From positions 1,922,001 to 1,986,000 of the forward strand of contig CP099421.1 of NCBI GenBank assembly GCA_024114885.1: a DNA stretch of 64,000 nt, written 5' to 3'. This DNA comes from Septoria linicola (taxonomy: Eukaryota; Ascomycota; Dothideomycetes; Mycosphaerellales; Mycosphaerellaceae). Both the position numbers and the translations under genes were made by a program. The first letter of the stretch is position 1. Each line of letters begins with the position of its first letter. The notes beneath the pieces were generated by a model. It was not told where the DNA came from and did not search any database. It saw only the letters and a program-made list of their open reading frames with translations. This document shows, in pieces, positions 46,329-56,594 of this stretch.

Positions 46329-47366
46329 GCTGGCGATGCTTGAGCTGTCTGAAGAGATGAGGTTGTGAAAACAAACACAATGCCTAGCCTAGCCTACAAT
46401 CATTATGTATGCCAGCATATAGCGACATTTGCCCGAACATAGTCCCGCTGGCTTGGTGAGGTATGTCATCGCCGCGGTGCTGCGACGCCTATTCAGACGC
46501 TGTGCAAGCCATGCTGCGCAACCACGCTCGATGCATCGATCGGTCGTCACAGTGAGTGAGACAGAAGATCGGGGCCGGCGGAAGAACGTTCATCTGCGGT
46601 CCAAAGAGGCAAGAGCCGTATACCGATTGTCCTTGGCGATGGGTTTAGCTGCCGTAATCATGATGCCGCCCAGCATTCACTTATTGCTCGTCTTGGCCGT
46701 CCGCGGACGCCGTACGTCCGTAGGTCGTGTTTCGTCCAATCATTGCATAGCATTTCCCATGTCAGTAAGCTGCACGGTCGTGGTTCCACGTTCTCACCAC
46801 GCAGCATGAGTCCTGAGAGTTCATGTGGTGGCTGAAGAGTCGAAGAACTGGAGTCAACACGATCGGGCCGAAGGGCGCCGACGGCTACAGCATGTTGTCT
46901 GGGGCTCTTCCACACTCCCACTTCCTCTTCTGTTGTTGATGTCAGTATCAGCATTGTGCTACGCTGTACACTGCATGCAAGATGCCTTTCCGCACCAAAA
47001 TAATCGTGGTCGAGCTCGCGCAATGTCGGACCATCGCAAGCTCTGCCAGCTGTGGTCCGATTGTCCTGGAAAGAGCAAATCATCACGGCTTTGTGCAGCA
47101 GCCATTTGAGTCGACCTGGGGAATCTTGAGGCAATGATCATAGCCAGTCCGAGCAGCAGCTAGATATCGGCGCTTGATTGTGCATGGTCCTAGTCAGGTT
47201 CTACTGAAAAGTCCCTACGTGAAGGCTAAAGGATCCTTTTAGGGGGCTGCAGGACCCGCGAATAAACAGAACTCGTGTATCTGCGGCTGAGATGAGCTGA
47301 CCAAGCCCTCTCACTCGAGAAGATGTAGGTCCAAGTCGATTTCACATCGTCTTTTACAATCCCATC
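46329..47366. other. intergenic region
   Basis: About 1 kb between the divergent lipocalin and methyltransferase genes. Open frames such as 46658-47134 minus have no recognisable domain. An inverted repeat CCGCGGACGCCG/CGTACGTCCG near 46700-46720 is short and probably incidental. No RNA gene seen. Confidence 0.4.
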
Positions 47367-48396
47367 ATGAAGTTGACTGCTACGACAATCGATGCAGCTG
47401 ACTTCTACGCTCTGCTTCGCGATGTTCAAGAGACCAAACGATTCAATGTACAGCATCGAAATCTCCTTCGTACGTACGGTGGATACCATCTACACCCTAG
47501 AATTGATCTGAATAAGCAATCGTTGAGGATTGCAGACACTGCTTGCAGTTTTGGAATCTGGTTGACAGAAGTTGCCAAACTCTTGCCGCAGTCCAAGTGT
47601 CATGGATTTGACATCAGCCCTGCACAGTTTCCAAGCCCGAAAGACCTCATACAGCAAGGCCTTTCGACAAGAGTGCGCTTTCACACAAGAGATGCAGCTG
47701 ATATAGGCGGCCCTTCAGATGATTTTATTGGAAAATTCGACGTGGTAAACGTTCGTCTGATGCATATCAGTCTTATTGGACCTCAGTGGGATCGTGCCGT
47801 GCACAATGCCACCGCATCATTGAGACCTGGAGGTAATCTGCAGTGGCAGGATTGGAATTGCGAAACCGCCCGTCTTGTGCAAACTCGTACCGGGAGCAAA
47901 GCATGGAGCAGTGAATGGGCTCTTTGCTAGCTTTCACATATGCCTCGGTACACGAGATACAGCTGCTACAGAGCGGATTGGCGACTTGATGCTGAAGGAG
48001 GGTCTAATCGGTGTTTCTCGCGAGACATTTGCTGCGGACCCAGATCTCGAGGCGAGAAAGGCTCTTACGACTGACTTGCTGAAAGCGGTTCCCAAATTTG
48101 TGAGGGGGGTTCTGGTTGGAAGTGAAGACTCCCACTGGACTGAGGATAGGCTTACTACATTGGATCGAGATGTCGTTGATGAGCTCAGCGCAGGCGTGGT
48201 GTTCGTCAGAGCGGACATGTACTGGTATCTCAGGCGAAAGCAAGATACATTGGAACCTGAGCAGGACCAATATACCACTTTCCATCGTACGTCTCGCATA
48301 ACATACAACAATCCAGTTTGGCAGAACGAAAGGATCACTTTCAGCCGCCACGGGATTTCGGCAGGCCAGAGAAGCATGGGGGACAAATTGTGTTGA
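47367..48396 (+). pseudogene. SAM-dependent methyltransferase (UMTA/LaeA-like) with a frameshift
   Basis: Class I methyltransferase-like gene of the type often linked to secondary metabolism. The first frame runs 47367-47888: FNVQHRNLLRTYGGYHLHP, then motif I in altered form (ADTACSFGIWLTEVAK), CHGFDISPAQFP, FDVVNVRLMH and LRPGGNLQWQDWN. At about 47889 the expected continuation (PGAKHGAVNGLFASFHICL) is in the +1 frame, which then stays open to 48396. One extra base (the A at 47889) explains the break, and no intron can. The C-terminus is uncertain: a GTACGT donor near 48287 could splice to either of two acceptors. It is either a pseudogene or a one-base sequence error. The classical GxGxG is not intact. 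Confidence 0.7.
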
Positions 48397-48653
48397 TACT
48401 CTGTCACACCTGGTCGCACGTTCTGTCCTGCTTCCTCTCCATTCACCCGTCCATTCAACCGCCATCTCCGGGGAGGTACAACCACCAAGGCTCAGGTCAT
48501 GTCGTGCGAGAACCGTCTCCAGCTCAGCCTATTGTGCTCATCCGCAACCCTCATGGTCGGTGATCCTTGGCGATCCTTCGCGTGCAAGATCGCCGTGATG
48601 CAACCATAAAAGACGCGTCTAGGTCACGCCTTGAAGTACCAGCATGATCGACC

Positions 48654-49574
48654 ATGAGCAACATCTTCGGTCACTCTGGCATCTGGCAGCGGTTCCTTGA
48701 GGAGACGGTGTATCATGCTGCGGAGTCGCCTTCACGCAGGCGAAAACGTCCCATGCAAGTAATATGCCCTGGCTTTCCTCGTTCGGCAACAGAGTCGCTG
48801 CAGAACGCACTGATCATTCTTGGTTACGACTATACATATCATGGATGGGACCTCCTGCTCGAACAGCCACAGTATCCTCAAGCTTGGATTCGCCTTTGCA
48901 AGAAGAAGTGGTACGGAAGTGGTGATGGAGAGAGTAATATCACGGCAGCAGACTTCGACGCTGTGCTCGGCCATAGCGTGGCTGTAACTGATGCAGCAGC
49001 TTCAGTATTCGCTGCAGAGTTGATCGCTGCCTACCCAGAAGCGCTAGTCGTTCTGAATTATCGTAGAGATCTGGACGCTTGGCACCAAAGCTGTATTCAA
49101 CACATTGCGGGCACTAACGAAGACTGGTACATGTGGTGGACATCATGGTGGACATGGTATGGGTTCTGGTCCTGGAGCACCTACGAACGATACATGTGGC
49201 CACTGCTCTTTCGCGCCACTGACGGAGCGAATCTGTCAACTGCCATACGACGCAATGGAAAGTGGATTTATCGCGACCACTGTAACATGATCCGAGGCCC
49301 AGTTCCGGAGGCGAGACTACTGGAGTGGACAGTAGATGACGGCTGGGAGCCACTATGCAAGTTTCTGGGCAAGGCGGTGCCCGATGTGCCATTCCCGAGC
49401 ACAAACAATGCTGCTGGATTTCAACAACGTGCTCAGCAGTGGCTGGCCATGATACGACGTATCTATATTCGCAACCTGAGCATCTTTGTTGCGGTCTGCG
49501 CTGCGGGTCTGGGGGCATTTGCCTGGAAATATACTCCTGCTCGGCCCTACAAGCTCAATCACATCTTGAGCTAA
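48654..49574 (+). CDS. sulfotransferase-family protein with C-terminal membrane anchor
   Basis: P-loop-fold protein of 306 aa, single exon. CPGFPRSATESLQNAL (near residue 38) matches the 5'-phosphosulfate-binding loop of PAPS-dependent sulfotransferases. LNYRRDLDAWHQS (near 143) resembles the 3'-phosphate-binding region. Residues 158-175 hold eight Trp in eighteen positions (WYMWWTSWWTWYGFWSWS). A C-terminal hydrophobic helix (FVAVCAAGLGAFAW) probably anchors it, with most of the protein on one side of a membrane. It belongs to a fungal group annotated loosely as sulfotransferase or NAD-dependent epimerase-like, and catalysis is not proven. It lies about 260 bp downstream of the broken methyltransferase on the same strand. 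Confidence 0.78.
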   Translation: MSNIFGHSGIWQRFLEETVYHAAESPSRRRKRPMQVICPGFPRSATESLQNALIILGYDYTYHGWDLLLEQPQYPQAWIRLCKKKWYGSGDGESNITAADFDAVLGHSVAVTDAAASVFAAELIAAYPEALVVLNYRRDLDAWHQSCIQHIAGTNEDWYMWWTSWWTWYGFWSWSTYERYMWPLLFRATDGANLSTAIRRNGKWIYRDHCNMIRGPVPEARLLEWTVDDGWEPLCKFLGKAVPDVPFPSTNNAAGFQQRAQQWLAMIRRIYIRNLSIFVAVCAAGLGAFAWKYTPARPYKLNHILS

Positions 49575-49611
49575 TCACAAGCTGCTGCATCGTCACCTGA
49601 TCCCGCGGCTC

Positions 49612-50551
49612 TCATTGCTCCCATGACTGCACTCGAGGGCCTTCGGCAGTCATGGTGATCTTGGTGTTTCTGCGCTTGATCCCTGGATTGCCTCGTGGTG
49701 GCGGGACTCCTGGTCTGGTCGGATATTTGATAACTCCAATATGTCCTCCTCCTGGCCTCTCCTCCTCGGCCTTGCCTGCAATGGCCTCAAGCGCCGGATC
49801 AGCCTCGGCAAGGTATTCTATATCAATCACGATCATGTAGTGCTCGTACAGAGTACGCATGCCAAGAATGACATTGGGTACGCCATCTTCTGCAGCTCTG
49901 ACTGCATCATCTGGCACTACGACGAATGGGACCAGATCGAAGCGCTTCCTATAAGCGATCAGCCGCATGTTGTGCCCTTGGGGAAGCATATCATCATTCA
50001 GCATACCTACTTCTGCCGGCATGAAAGCTTAGCTCAACGTAGTGTGTTGGCTCGAAATGCTGATCTCCAATCAGGCTTAAGTTGGTAAAGCCCCTCAACT
50101 CTGGACTTTCGCTAAGTGGCTGCTTCCAGTTGGACGATGTCTCCCCAAATAGAGCCGATAGCGTACTCCCGTTGATCGTGTTCACGTCAGCGCCAGTATC
50201 CATCTTGGCCCACAGTACAACCTCCTTCCCATCGTAGCGGCGTGCCGTCAGCGGAGTGTTCGCTGTGTTCCGTTGTGCTGGAGAATGCTTGAGGAAGGAG
50301 AGAATGTCCCAGTCTCGTCTCTTTGGCAATCGAACCCATTCAAACGCATCTTGGCTGTCGTCGTCATACCATTCTAGCTCGAACTCGGACGTGTGTAGGC
50401 GATCGTAACCATTTGGCGAATGTGCTCTCGGTCTCAGGTGGCCGTGCACTTCATATTGAGTTGACATAATGTCCGAGCTACCTGTAGCCTGCATACTTAC
50501 CGTAGGGCTTCTGGTGAACTCAGTCGGGCTTTCAACAATTTGGCTTGTCAT
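49612..50551 (-). CDS. retropepsin-like aspartyl protease domain protein
   Basis: Two exons: 50551-50007 and 49948-49612. The 58-nt intron starts GTATGC, has branch GCTGAT and ends TATAG. The product is 293 aa. The single aspartyl active-site triad is DTG at 118-120 in WAKMDTGADVN. It is followed by the typical late VILGMRTL motif of retropepsin-like folds. One triad per chain implies a homodimeric enzyme, as in DNA-damage-inducible Ddi1 or retroelement proteases. No gag, reverse transcriptase or LTR is nearby, so it is probably a domesticated or host family. The C-terminus is Pro/Gly-rich and basic. I chose 50551; the frame is open upstream to 50605. Confidence 0.7.
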
Positions 50552-51144
50552 GGTTGCGGACGCGTCGAGAGATTTGGTGCAGCCATAGGCTGGACTGAAC
50601 CACACTTATCAAGACGTGCTCGTATCAAGGCGCAGTCAAGCTCGAAGGCATCGCTTGTACTCAGCCGCGCGAAGCGATACAATATATTGTATGTTTGCTT
50701 GCATATGTAATACCGTGTCGTCCAATAATCTCGCTTTGATAGCGTAGATGTACATGTCAATGGGGCCGCACATGCTCAGCCCTCGCTTGTGAGCCAGGAT
50801 CGTGCAGCGCGATCGCGCTCTGCGAATCAGACATCTGACAGCACTTGACGGTCCTTGCGGGCGCCATGATGGCAACATTTGCATATGCTGTGTAAATTCG
50901 TTCTACTACTGTGGGCGAAGTATCGCGCAATGCAACGAGCAGCAACTGACCTGCAGCCGTTTCATATTGCAATCATGCATGCCACAGCATAGCTCCACTC
51001 AGTACCGGTGAGATCCCACGCCACTTCGCTGACATATCCAGCATCGCTCTACATCTGGAACATTGAGTCAAGTCCTCACTGCTGGAGCTTAAGACGCGAA
51101 AGTTCCCTACTCAAATATACCGTGGGAAAACCCTTCACGTGAAC
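50552..51144. other. divergent intergenic region
   Basis: About 590 bp holding the promoters of the leftward retropepsin-like gene and the rightward DUF6594 gene. No coding frame or repeat recognised. Confidence 0.4.
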
Positions 51145-52281
51145 ATGGACTCGCCAATAGCGCCTGATGCTACTTCCACGCGCAGTCGAGACGATTTCGT
51201 GTTGGAATCAGATGAGAAGAGCGTAGAAAACGGGCTTGGACTGACGAGGCCACCGCTAGCGGCTCTTAGGACCGAGACTGGCTGGTCGCAGAGCTCGGCG
51301 ACAACCTTTGCTAAGGAAGGCCATCGACGGGACACTGTTCTGTCGTCGGGCTCATCCGCATTTCCACCCAGGCTTGAGCGACAGCCCACATGGAAGCCAG
51401 AAGCCGAAGCCTTGCATGGCTACCCAATGCTTGCAGCAATGCTAGGGACTCGAGAAAACTATGCTATATATCGAAGCTTCGCCGCGCTAAATTCTCGCAA
51501 TCTGCTCTATCACCAAGCCAAACTTACTCACCTCGAACACGAGATGCATGCTCTGGAGCAAGACTTCGAGTCTGAGCAACTGCACTACAAAGTGGAGCAC
51601 TTATTCGCCGACGAGACCTGCGAACCAGGAACGCCAGTTCACAGGCTGCGAGAGAAGTACAAAGAGCTCAGCCATGCACTGGACAAGTATAACCATCTAC
51701 TACTGCAACAAGCCAAGCTTCATAGCTTGTCTAAGCCGGACGGTACTTTCGTGGAGTCGATATGGAACTTTATCAACAGCGATACCACCCCGAACCCGAA
51801 TTGGCTGAAGCATCCTGAGAACACAGCTTATGCCATCATTGATGGCACAACTCAGCCACTTCAAGATGACCTGGTAACACTCAACCGCGCCTTCAGGGAG
51901 CAGGACCCCTTCGCGAAGTTCTTCACTTCCACTTTTCTAGGCTGGTGGCATAGCATATACTCAAAGTTTCGAGCACCGGATGGAGACATGGGCGAGTATA
52001 TCTATGGTGACAAGAAAGTTAGCACTGCGATGCGAGCTTTCGTAATGGTCATAGCTTCTGCTCTGCCGACATGCTCTATCGTTGCTTTGTACTTCATCCA
52101 AGATGCGATCATGCGATTGCTGTTCATTGTTTTGTTCAGTGCTGTGTTCGCATCAGCTCTGACAATCTTTACTGAAGCGAGGAGCATTGATGTCTTCACG
52201 GCGTCTGTGGCGCTGGCAAGCGTGCAAGTCGTCTTTGTTGGGACAGCGTTTGGTAATGGCAATGATGAGGGCCGTAACTGA
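51145..52281 (+). CDS. DUF6594 family membrane protein
   Basis: Fungal-specific family of unknown function. Single exon, 378 aa. The N-terminal 75 residues are disordered. The family core begins GYPMLAAMLGTRENYAIYRSF and continues LNSRNLLYHQAKLTHLEHE, a long helical region through about residue 195. Three hydrophobic segments close the protein (MVIASALPTCSIVALYFI, LLFIVLFSAVFASALTIF, FTASVALASVQVVFVG), the standard DUF6594 layout. I start at ATG 51145 (AACATGGAC); the in-frame GTG at 51139 is not needed. Confidence 0.9.
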   Translation: MDSPIAPDATSTRSRDDFVLESDEKSVENGLGLTRPPLAALRTETGWSQSSATTFAKEGHRRDTVLSSGSSAFPPRLERQPTWKPEAEALHGYPMLAAMLGTRENYAIYRSFAALNSRNLLYHQAKLTHLEHEMHALEQDFESEQLHYKVEHLFADETCEPGTPVHRLREKYKELSHALDKYNHLLLQQAKLHSLSKPDGTFVESIWNFINSDTTPNPNWLKHPENTAYAIIDGTTQPLQDDLVTLNRAFREQDPFAKFFTSTFLGWWHSIYSKFRAPDGDMGEYIYGDKKVSTAMRAFVMVIASALPTCSIVALYFIQDAIMRLLFIVLFSAVFASALTIFTEARSIDVFTASVALASVQVVFVGTAFGNGNDEGRN

Positions 52282-52988
52282 GATTGTACAACAGTCATCC
52301 TAGGACTAGTCGTTCGTTTGGCCACCAAGAAAGCATATACTGCAACTCCCACTCGCAGTCGTACTGGAATAGGTCGTCATGGCGATTTGCCTCTGTGCAA
52401 GACCAAGCCAGACCTGATGCAGACAATTGAAGCCCTCGAACGTAGTGAAGGCAGATATGGGGGAGCATAACAGTCTTTTCTTCAGGTCTGCGTCTTGAGA
52501 ACGACGCCCATCATACTTACCAAGGATCCGAAAGTAAGTATCACAGATTCGCACCACAAGCTTACTCATAGTTATGGCAACTGGACGACCCTCTCATCAC
52601 CATCAACTAGCCAAGGATGATGGGTTTATCAGATGCAAGCAATGTGGAGCTAAGAACGGGGCGCATTTCACATATTGCAAAGGCCGGGAAGGCATCAGTG
52701 GAGGACGCTGAAACTTGTCTCTTCAATAATGAGCACGCTCGTGTATGTACAAACGAGTGTATCTACTAAACCACGACCGACTCCAAACCGTAAGATTCTC
52801 CCAAGCCAGATTTCATGATGCAAGGATTGTAGTGGAGAAGCGGGCAGAATCTCATTGCCCTCTCTATGCTGTTCAGATCGCATTTCATACCATTTCGCCG
52901 CAACATACTCCAATGTTACACACAGTTGCTTGGTAACGTGCCTCTGACGACCACGTCACGAGCCGTTCGCAGTTGGTGGTGATGGCTT
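52282..52988. other. intergenic between convergent genes
   Basis: About 700 bp. Short frames on both strands (e.g. 52306-52569 minus) show no domain. No repeat or RNA gene seen. Confidence 0.4.
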
Positions 52989-53351
52989 TCAAGACCACTC
53001 GTGTCGTTCCCACCACTCTTCTGGTTTCTTCGCAGCTTCTTGCTTTTTCCCCTTCCATTGTTTGCTCACAGCCTCAACCTTGACTTTGCCGCTGGTGTGA
53101 TCCGAGATGTTGGAGACTTGTGGTTTAGTAGGAATGTTGGAGACTTGAGGGGCGCTGGGTATGTTCGACACTTGAGCTGGTTTTGGAGCAGGCTTTGGTA
53201 TTGTCGACGGGATGACTGAAGGAATGACTGAAGGCGCAACTTTTTCATGTGTCGTTCGTGTTGGCCGGTAGTGACCAGGAATGTAGTTGTCCGCGACAGG
53301 AGCAGCCATGCACGACGCGACCAAAAGCGAGGTTACAACGAGGAACCTCAT
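52989..53351 (-). CDS. small secreted repeat-containing protein without cysteines
   Basis: Single exon, 120 aa from ATG 53351. A signal peptide (MRFLVVTSLLVASCMAA) precedes a mature protein with no Cys. It has internal short repeats: SVIP twice then STIP, followed by three copies of a QVSNIP-like unit (AQVSNIPSAP, QVSNIPTKP, QVSNISDH). The C-terminus is charged and Trp-containing (KKPEEWWERHEW). Such repeat-bearing secreted proteins can be cell-wall or effector proteins, but no family is recognised. An upstream in-frame ATG would only add a leader that lacks signal character. Confidence 0.65.
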   Translation of the reverse strand: MRFLVVTSLLVASCMAAPVADNYIPGHYRPTRTTHEKVAPSVIPSVIPSTIPKPAPKPAQVSNIPSAPQVSNIPTKPQVSNISDHTSGKVKVEAVSKQWKGKKQEAAKKPEEWWERHEWS

Positions 53352-54984
53352 GTTGGCGAGGGTGCCTTCGATGGCTGAGTTGTTCCTGTATGTTGATATC
53401 AATCTTGATCTCAGCGCCACCAAGTACAATTATGGCCGCAAGAACAGCGAGCGGCCCAAGCCTCCATGTTAACGAAGCAAGCTTAGAGCAAGCCACAGCC
53501 ATAAGCCTGGCATGGTCGAGGCATGGCTTTCACGCCGCCTCGGTGATCTTGAAGGTGTCGTCAGAGCCTCAACGTTTGAGGTGCCCGGCGTGCATTAGAG
53601 CAGGACGGCAGAGGCCCGATTGTGCCGAACACATATACCACTCTTAGGACAAAGATATTGCCCGGTGGACTGAGGGCTTCAAATCACAGTCGCTTGACTG
53701 TCCGATAGGCTCACTGAAGTCGGCATGAACAAAGCCGATACGACATTTGCGGGACAGCCAGTGAGGTCGAGGCGACTCTAGGAACTGCGAGCATTAGTCA
53801 GTGTTAGTGGAGCAATGATTGTGTTGAATCACCAGCAGAATTGCTGTCTTTGGTACACTCCGATATCAAGAATCAGTGCTCGCATCTTAACGTGTAGCAG
53901 GAACGACAGCTCCAACCAAGCTCCCACATAGACTGAAGCTTTGTGTGATGGTTAATGTTAGCTTTGATGTCGTGCATAGCATCTTACTCGAGTCGGTAAG
54001 AGCAAGGCCGCTCCCGAGCGGCACCGTCAAGTCTTTCCTCCTCGGTGCTTTCACATGTCCGGTTTTGCAACTCACAGGTTGGAGAAAAACTGGGGCATAT
54101 ATGGTGCTCCGCACCGCTTGAACGCGAGTTGGATGGGTATCCTGGTACAAGGATTCTAAGGACTGCACCGCTACTCGTTGCCTCGGACTGCGAGCTTCTG
54201 GCCTTCGACCAAGGCTGTTGTAGAGCTCACAGCCAACTCCTCTTGGGCGGGGTCAATGTGTCTTCTCGTGTATGCGCGGCGGCTGAACTGCTAATAGGTC
54301 GTGATCGAGCGGATATTGGCCTTGATTGAGGACACGAGCTGAGAACGACACGCAAAAATGATGTCCACGGCATGTGGCCGATGTGGATGGAGTAGCTTGC
54401 AGTCTCACCTTTCATGCTTCTCAGCCCGTACGAGCTCGTTCGCACCTTCGAGACGCTGTTGTCCTAGATCAAACGATGTTCGTCCGCAACGTCGATGCAA
54501 TGTGGAGGGATGAAGTCGCAGCAATAGTAGACAGGATATCCAATGTGATTGTAGAGTATTGGCTTGGCACGGCAATTCTGGATCGTGTCGAATTGCCACC
54601 TTTCTGTGATATCAACACTTTCTTTCCACTTCACTTCACTTCACTTCAAGTGCCTACCACACTCGTTATACGCAGCCAACATTCATACTGTCGCGAGGAC
54701 AATTCCGATGACTATTAGCGCAATCCCAGTGGAAAGCAGGAGGATATGCAGAAAGATGTGCTACTTATCCTCGGACTGGAGGATGCATCACGTTTTCTCG
54801 TATCCATCTCGAGAACAGGAGTCAAGATGACGTCGGCTCAAACGCGTCGATCCTGATTGACATCAGCGCGTTTGACCAAAACAACTCCAATGCGGGAGGA
54901 GACTCTGCTCTTTTCCCCTTCATGCTCATAATACTATAGCTAATATCACTACTTCAACGCACTGATATCGCCACACTCGAGACA
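53352..54984. other. long intergenic region
   Basis: About 1.6 kb between divergent genes with no convincing frame on either strand. It includes the ACTTC pentamer repeat listed separately. No RNA gene or transposon remnant recognised. Confidence 0.45.
54628..54647. repeat. (ACTTC)4 microsatellite
   Basis: Four perfect tandem copies of ACTTC in the non-coding stretch upstream of the gene at 54985. It is a simple repeat, likely length-variable between isolates. Confidence 0.8.
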
Positions 54985-55710
54985 ATGGCACGCACCCGTA
55001 AAGACCTCCCTAAGTCCCAAGATGGTCGCTGCACCAGCTGTGGACAGACGCTACCTCTGCAAGAAAAGGACCCCAACGTCAACACCACTCCTGTAAAGGC
55101 TTCCCAAAAGGCTGTCGACAAAGACCGCTCACCAAAGGACTTTGTCCCTCCGCCATCGGCCCAGAAACCTGCCAACAAGCCTCGCAAGGCTGCATCACCA
55201 AAGTCAGCATCAAAGGCCAAAGACAGCACTAATAACAACACCACAGCCGCGTCGCTCTCGACCATTCATCTCGATGGCGAGGAGACCGAAGCTGTGCCCA
55301 TATACGCAACTTGCGATGATATCCGGAAGTTACTGAACGCCCATCTCCCGTCCACCAACAAGGCCTCCTTCAGTCGAGAACTCTCAGAAATGCTTCCGTC
55401 ATCCAAAGTGACTCCGCGTAACCTCGACGCGTTGCTCAAGATGAAAGGACCTTCGGCAGGTGCCCACAATACCGCCTTTTATGCTGCATATGTGTTCTTC
55501 GAGAAGATCAGAGTACGGGACAACAAGAAGAAGAGTGCGAAGAGACAAAAGCTCGAAGAAATCTATGGCAAAGAAGGATATTCGCGACAGGGTCAACACG
55601 AGATGGGCATCTTTTGCCCCGCAGGTGTTAAGCCATACCTTGATCAATATGGTCAAATGCAAGAAAAAGGAATGCCCACAGGCGGAGGCATTTACCGTAA
55701 GAAGGTGTAA
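54985..55710 (+). CDS. conserved fungal protein with CxxC and KGP-AG helical domain (DUF7726-like)
   Basis: Single exon, 241 aa. The N-terminus has one CxxC (RCTSCGQTL). A Lys/Ser/Pro-rich disordered stretch follows to about residue 95. The ordered C-terminal domain runs from IYATCDDIRKLLNAHL through FSRELSEML, LDALLKMKGPSAGAHNTAFY and AAYVFFEKIRVRDNKKKSAK. This resembles the uncharacterised fungal domain sometimes listed as DUF7726. The many basic residues suggest a nuclear protein, which is inference. ATG 54985 lies in a good context (acaATGGCA). Confidence 0.65.
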   Translation: MARTRKDLPKSQDGRCTSCGQTLPLQEKDPNVNTTPVKASQKAVDKDRSPKDFVPPPSAQKPANKPRKAASPKSASKAKDSTNNNTTAASLSTIHLDGEETEAVPIYATCDDIRKLLNAHLPSTNKASFSRELSEMLPSSKVTPRNLDALLKMKGPSAGAHNTAFYAAYVFFEKIRVRDNKKKSAKRQKLEEIYGKEGYSRQGQHEMGIFCPAGVKPYLDQYGQMQEKGMPTGGGIYRKKV

Positions 55711-56074
55711 TTATGCTGATGCGGTTGTATGTATGCACCGGTCCAAAGCTGTGCCTGATCGCATTATGACTCTATGAAAGTTGGCTGTACAGTAGTATGG
55801 ACTCAGTGATGTTAAAGTTCTGAGCACTTCTTGTGCAGACGCCAGGATCGAGACGTGCAGCTTGACGGAAACATGCCAGTACCACGCATAGGTAAGGGGA
55901 TCCACGCTTCCGGTTGACTGATATCATCCAGCAATTAGTTCCTACGGTCGCGAACCCCCTAGACGAGCTAGTCAGCAGACTGTCTTGCGACTCGGTCACA
56001 TCATACGCACCAGCAAATCCAAACACCCGCCGATAGGCTTATCATTAACATTATTGCCAGTGGTGCGACCGGCG
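55711..56074. other. intergenic between convergent genes, may include a lost C-terminus
   Basis: The minus-strand +1 frame of the neighbouring secreted protein stays open here (VNNGGTTPVNRNTANAGRTT, ending near 55995). The true 3' end of that gene may therefore lie in this interval. Otherwise nothing is recognised. Confidence 0.35.
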
Positions 56075-56594
56075 TTAGCGGTGTTGCGGTTGACGGGTGT
56101 AGTGCCGCCATTGTTGACAGGCACCCTGTGTGTCGTTCACAGTTCCACCAGTACGCGTGCCACCAATTGTCGCACCACCAACAGCGCCAGCTCGATTGAC
56201 ACCAGTAGCCGGAGGCGCAAAAGGATTCCAGCCAGGCTTGTCAGGCGGCCCCATCGTCCAGGAAGTGAACTGGACGTCGGTATGCTCGTTGTACCAGCCG
56301 TCAGTCTCGTCGGTTGATAGTTGTCCTCCAGAACATGAGGCTCCCAGTTGCTTGCCCTCCGGAGTCTCGCAGATGTCGAACGGATTCCTGCTCGGCTGGC
56401 TCCAGCCTGGAGTACTCCAAGAGTTGGACCAGCCCCAATTCTGTCGTTTCAGCCGTTGTTTGAGTCCTGATGCAAACCCATGCTCCAGAATGGTCGACGA
56501 GGCTGGCGTGGCTTGCGGGCTGTTCTTCTACCAAAGGAACTGGCAAGCCAGCGACGATGGCTGCTGATATGAGCGCACAAAGTATTGTTTTCAT
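56075..56594 (-). CDS. small secreted Trp-rich protein, frame uncertain near its end
   Basis: Signal peptide MKTILCALISAAIVAG starts at 56594. The mature part is Trp/Ser/Pro-rich (NWGWSNSWSTPGWSQPSRN, DICETPEGKQLGASC, FTSWTMGPPDKPGWNPF) and then Gly/Thr-rich (GGATIGGTRTGGTVND). The model 56594-56478 plus 56440-56075 gives 160 aa with a 37-nt intron. An alternative donor (GTAGAA, exon 1 ending 56532) gives a 95-nt intron and loses 18 residues. At the GGG run 56124-56126 (plus-strand CCC) the Gly/Thr/Asn-rich pattern continues in the +1 frame, whereas the reading frame used here ends in an unlike tail (QQWRHYTRQPQHR). This could be a one-base indel. No family is recognised. Confidence 0.5.

Noticed and set aside
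50007..50040. Frameshift in the retropepsin-like gene
   Set aside because: A normal 58-nt intron (GTATGC donor, GCTGAT branch, TATAG acceptor) joins the two frames in phase, so no lesion is needed.
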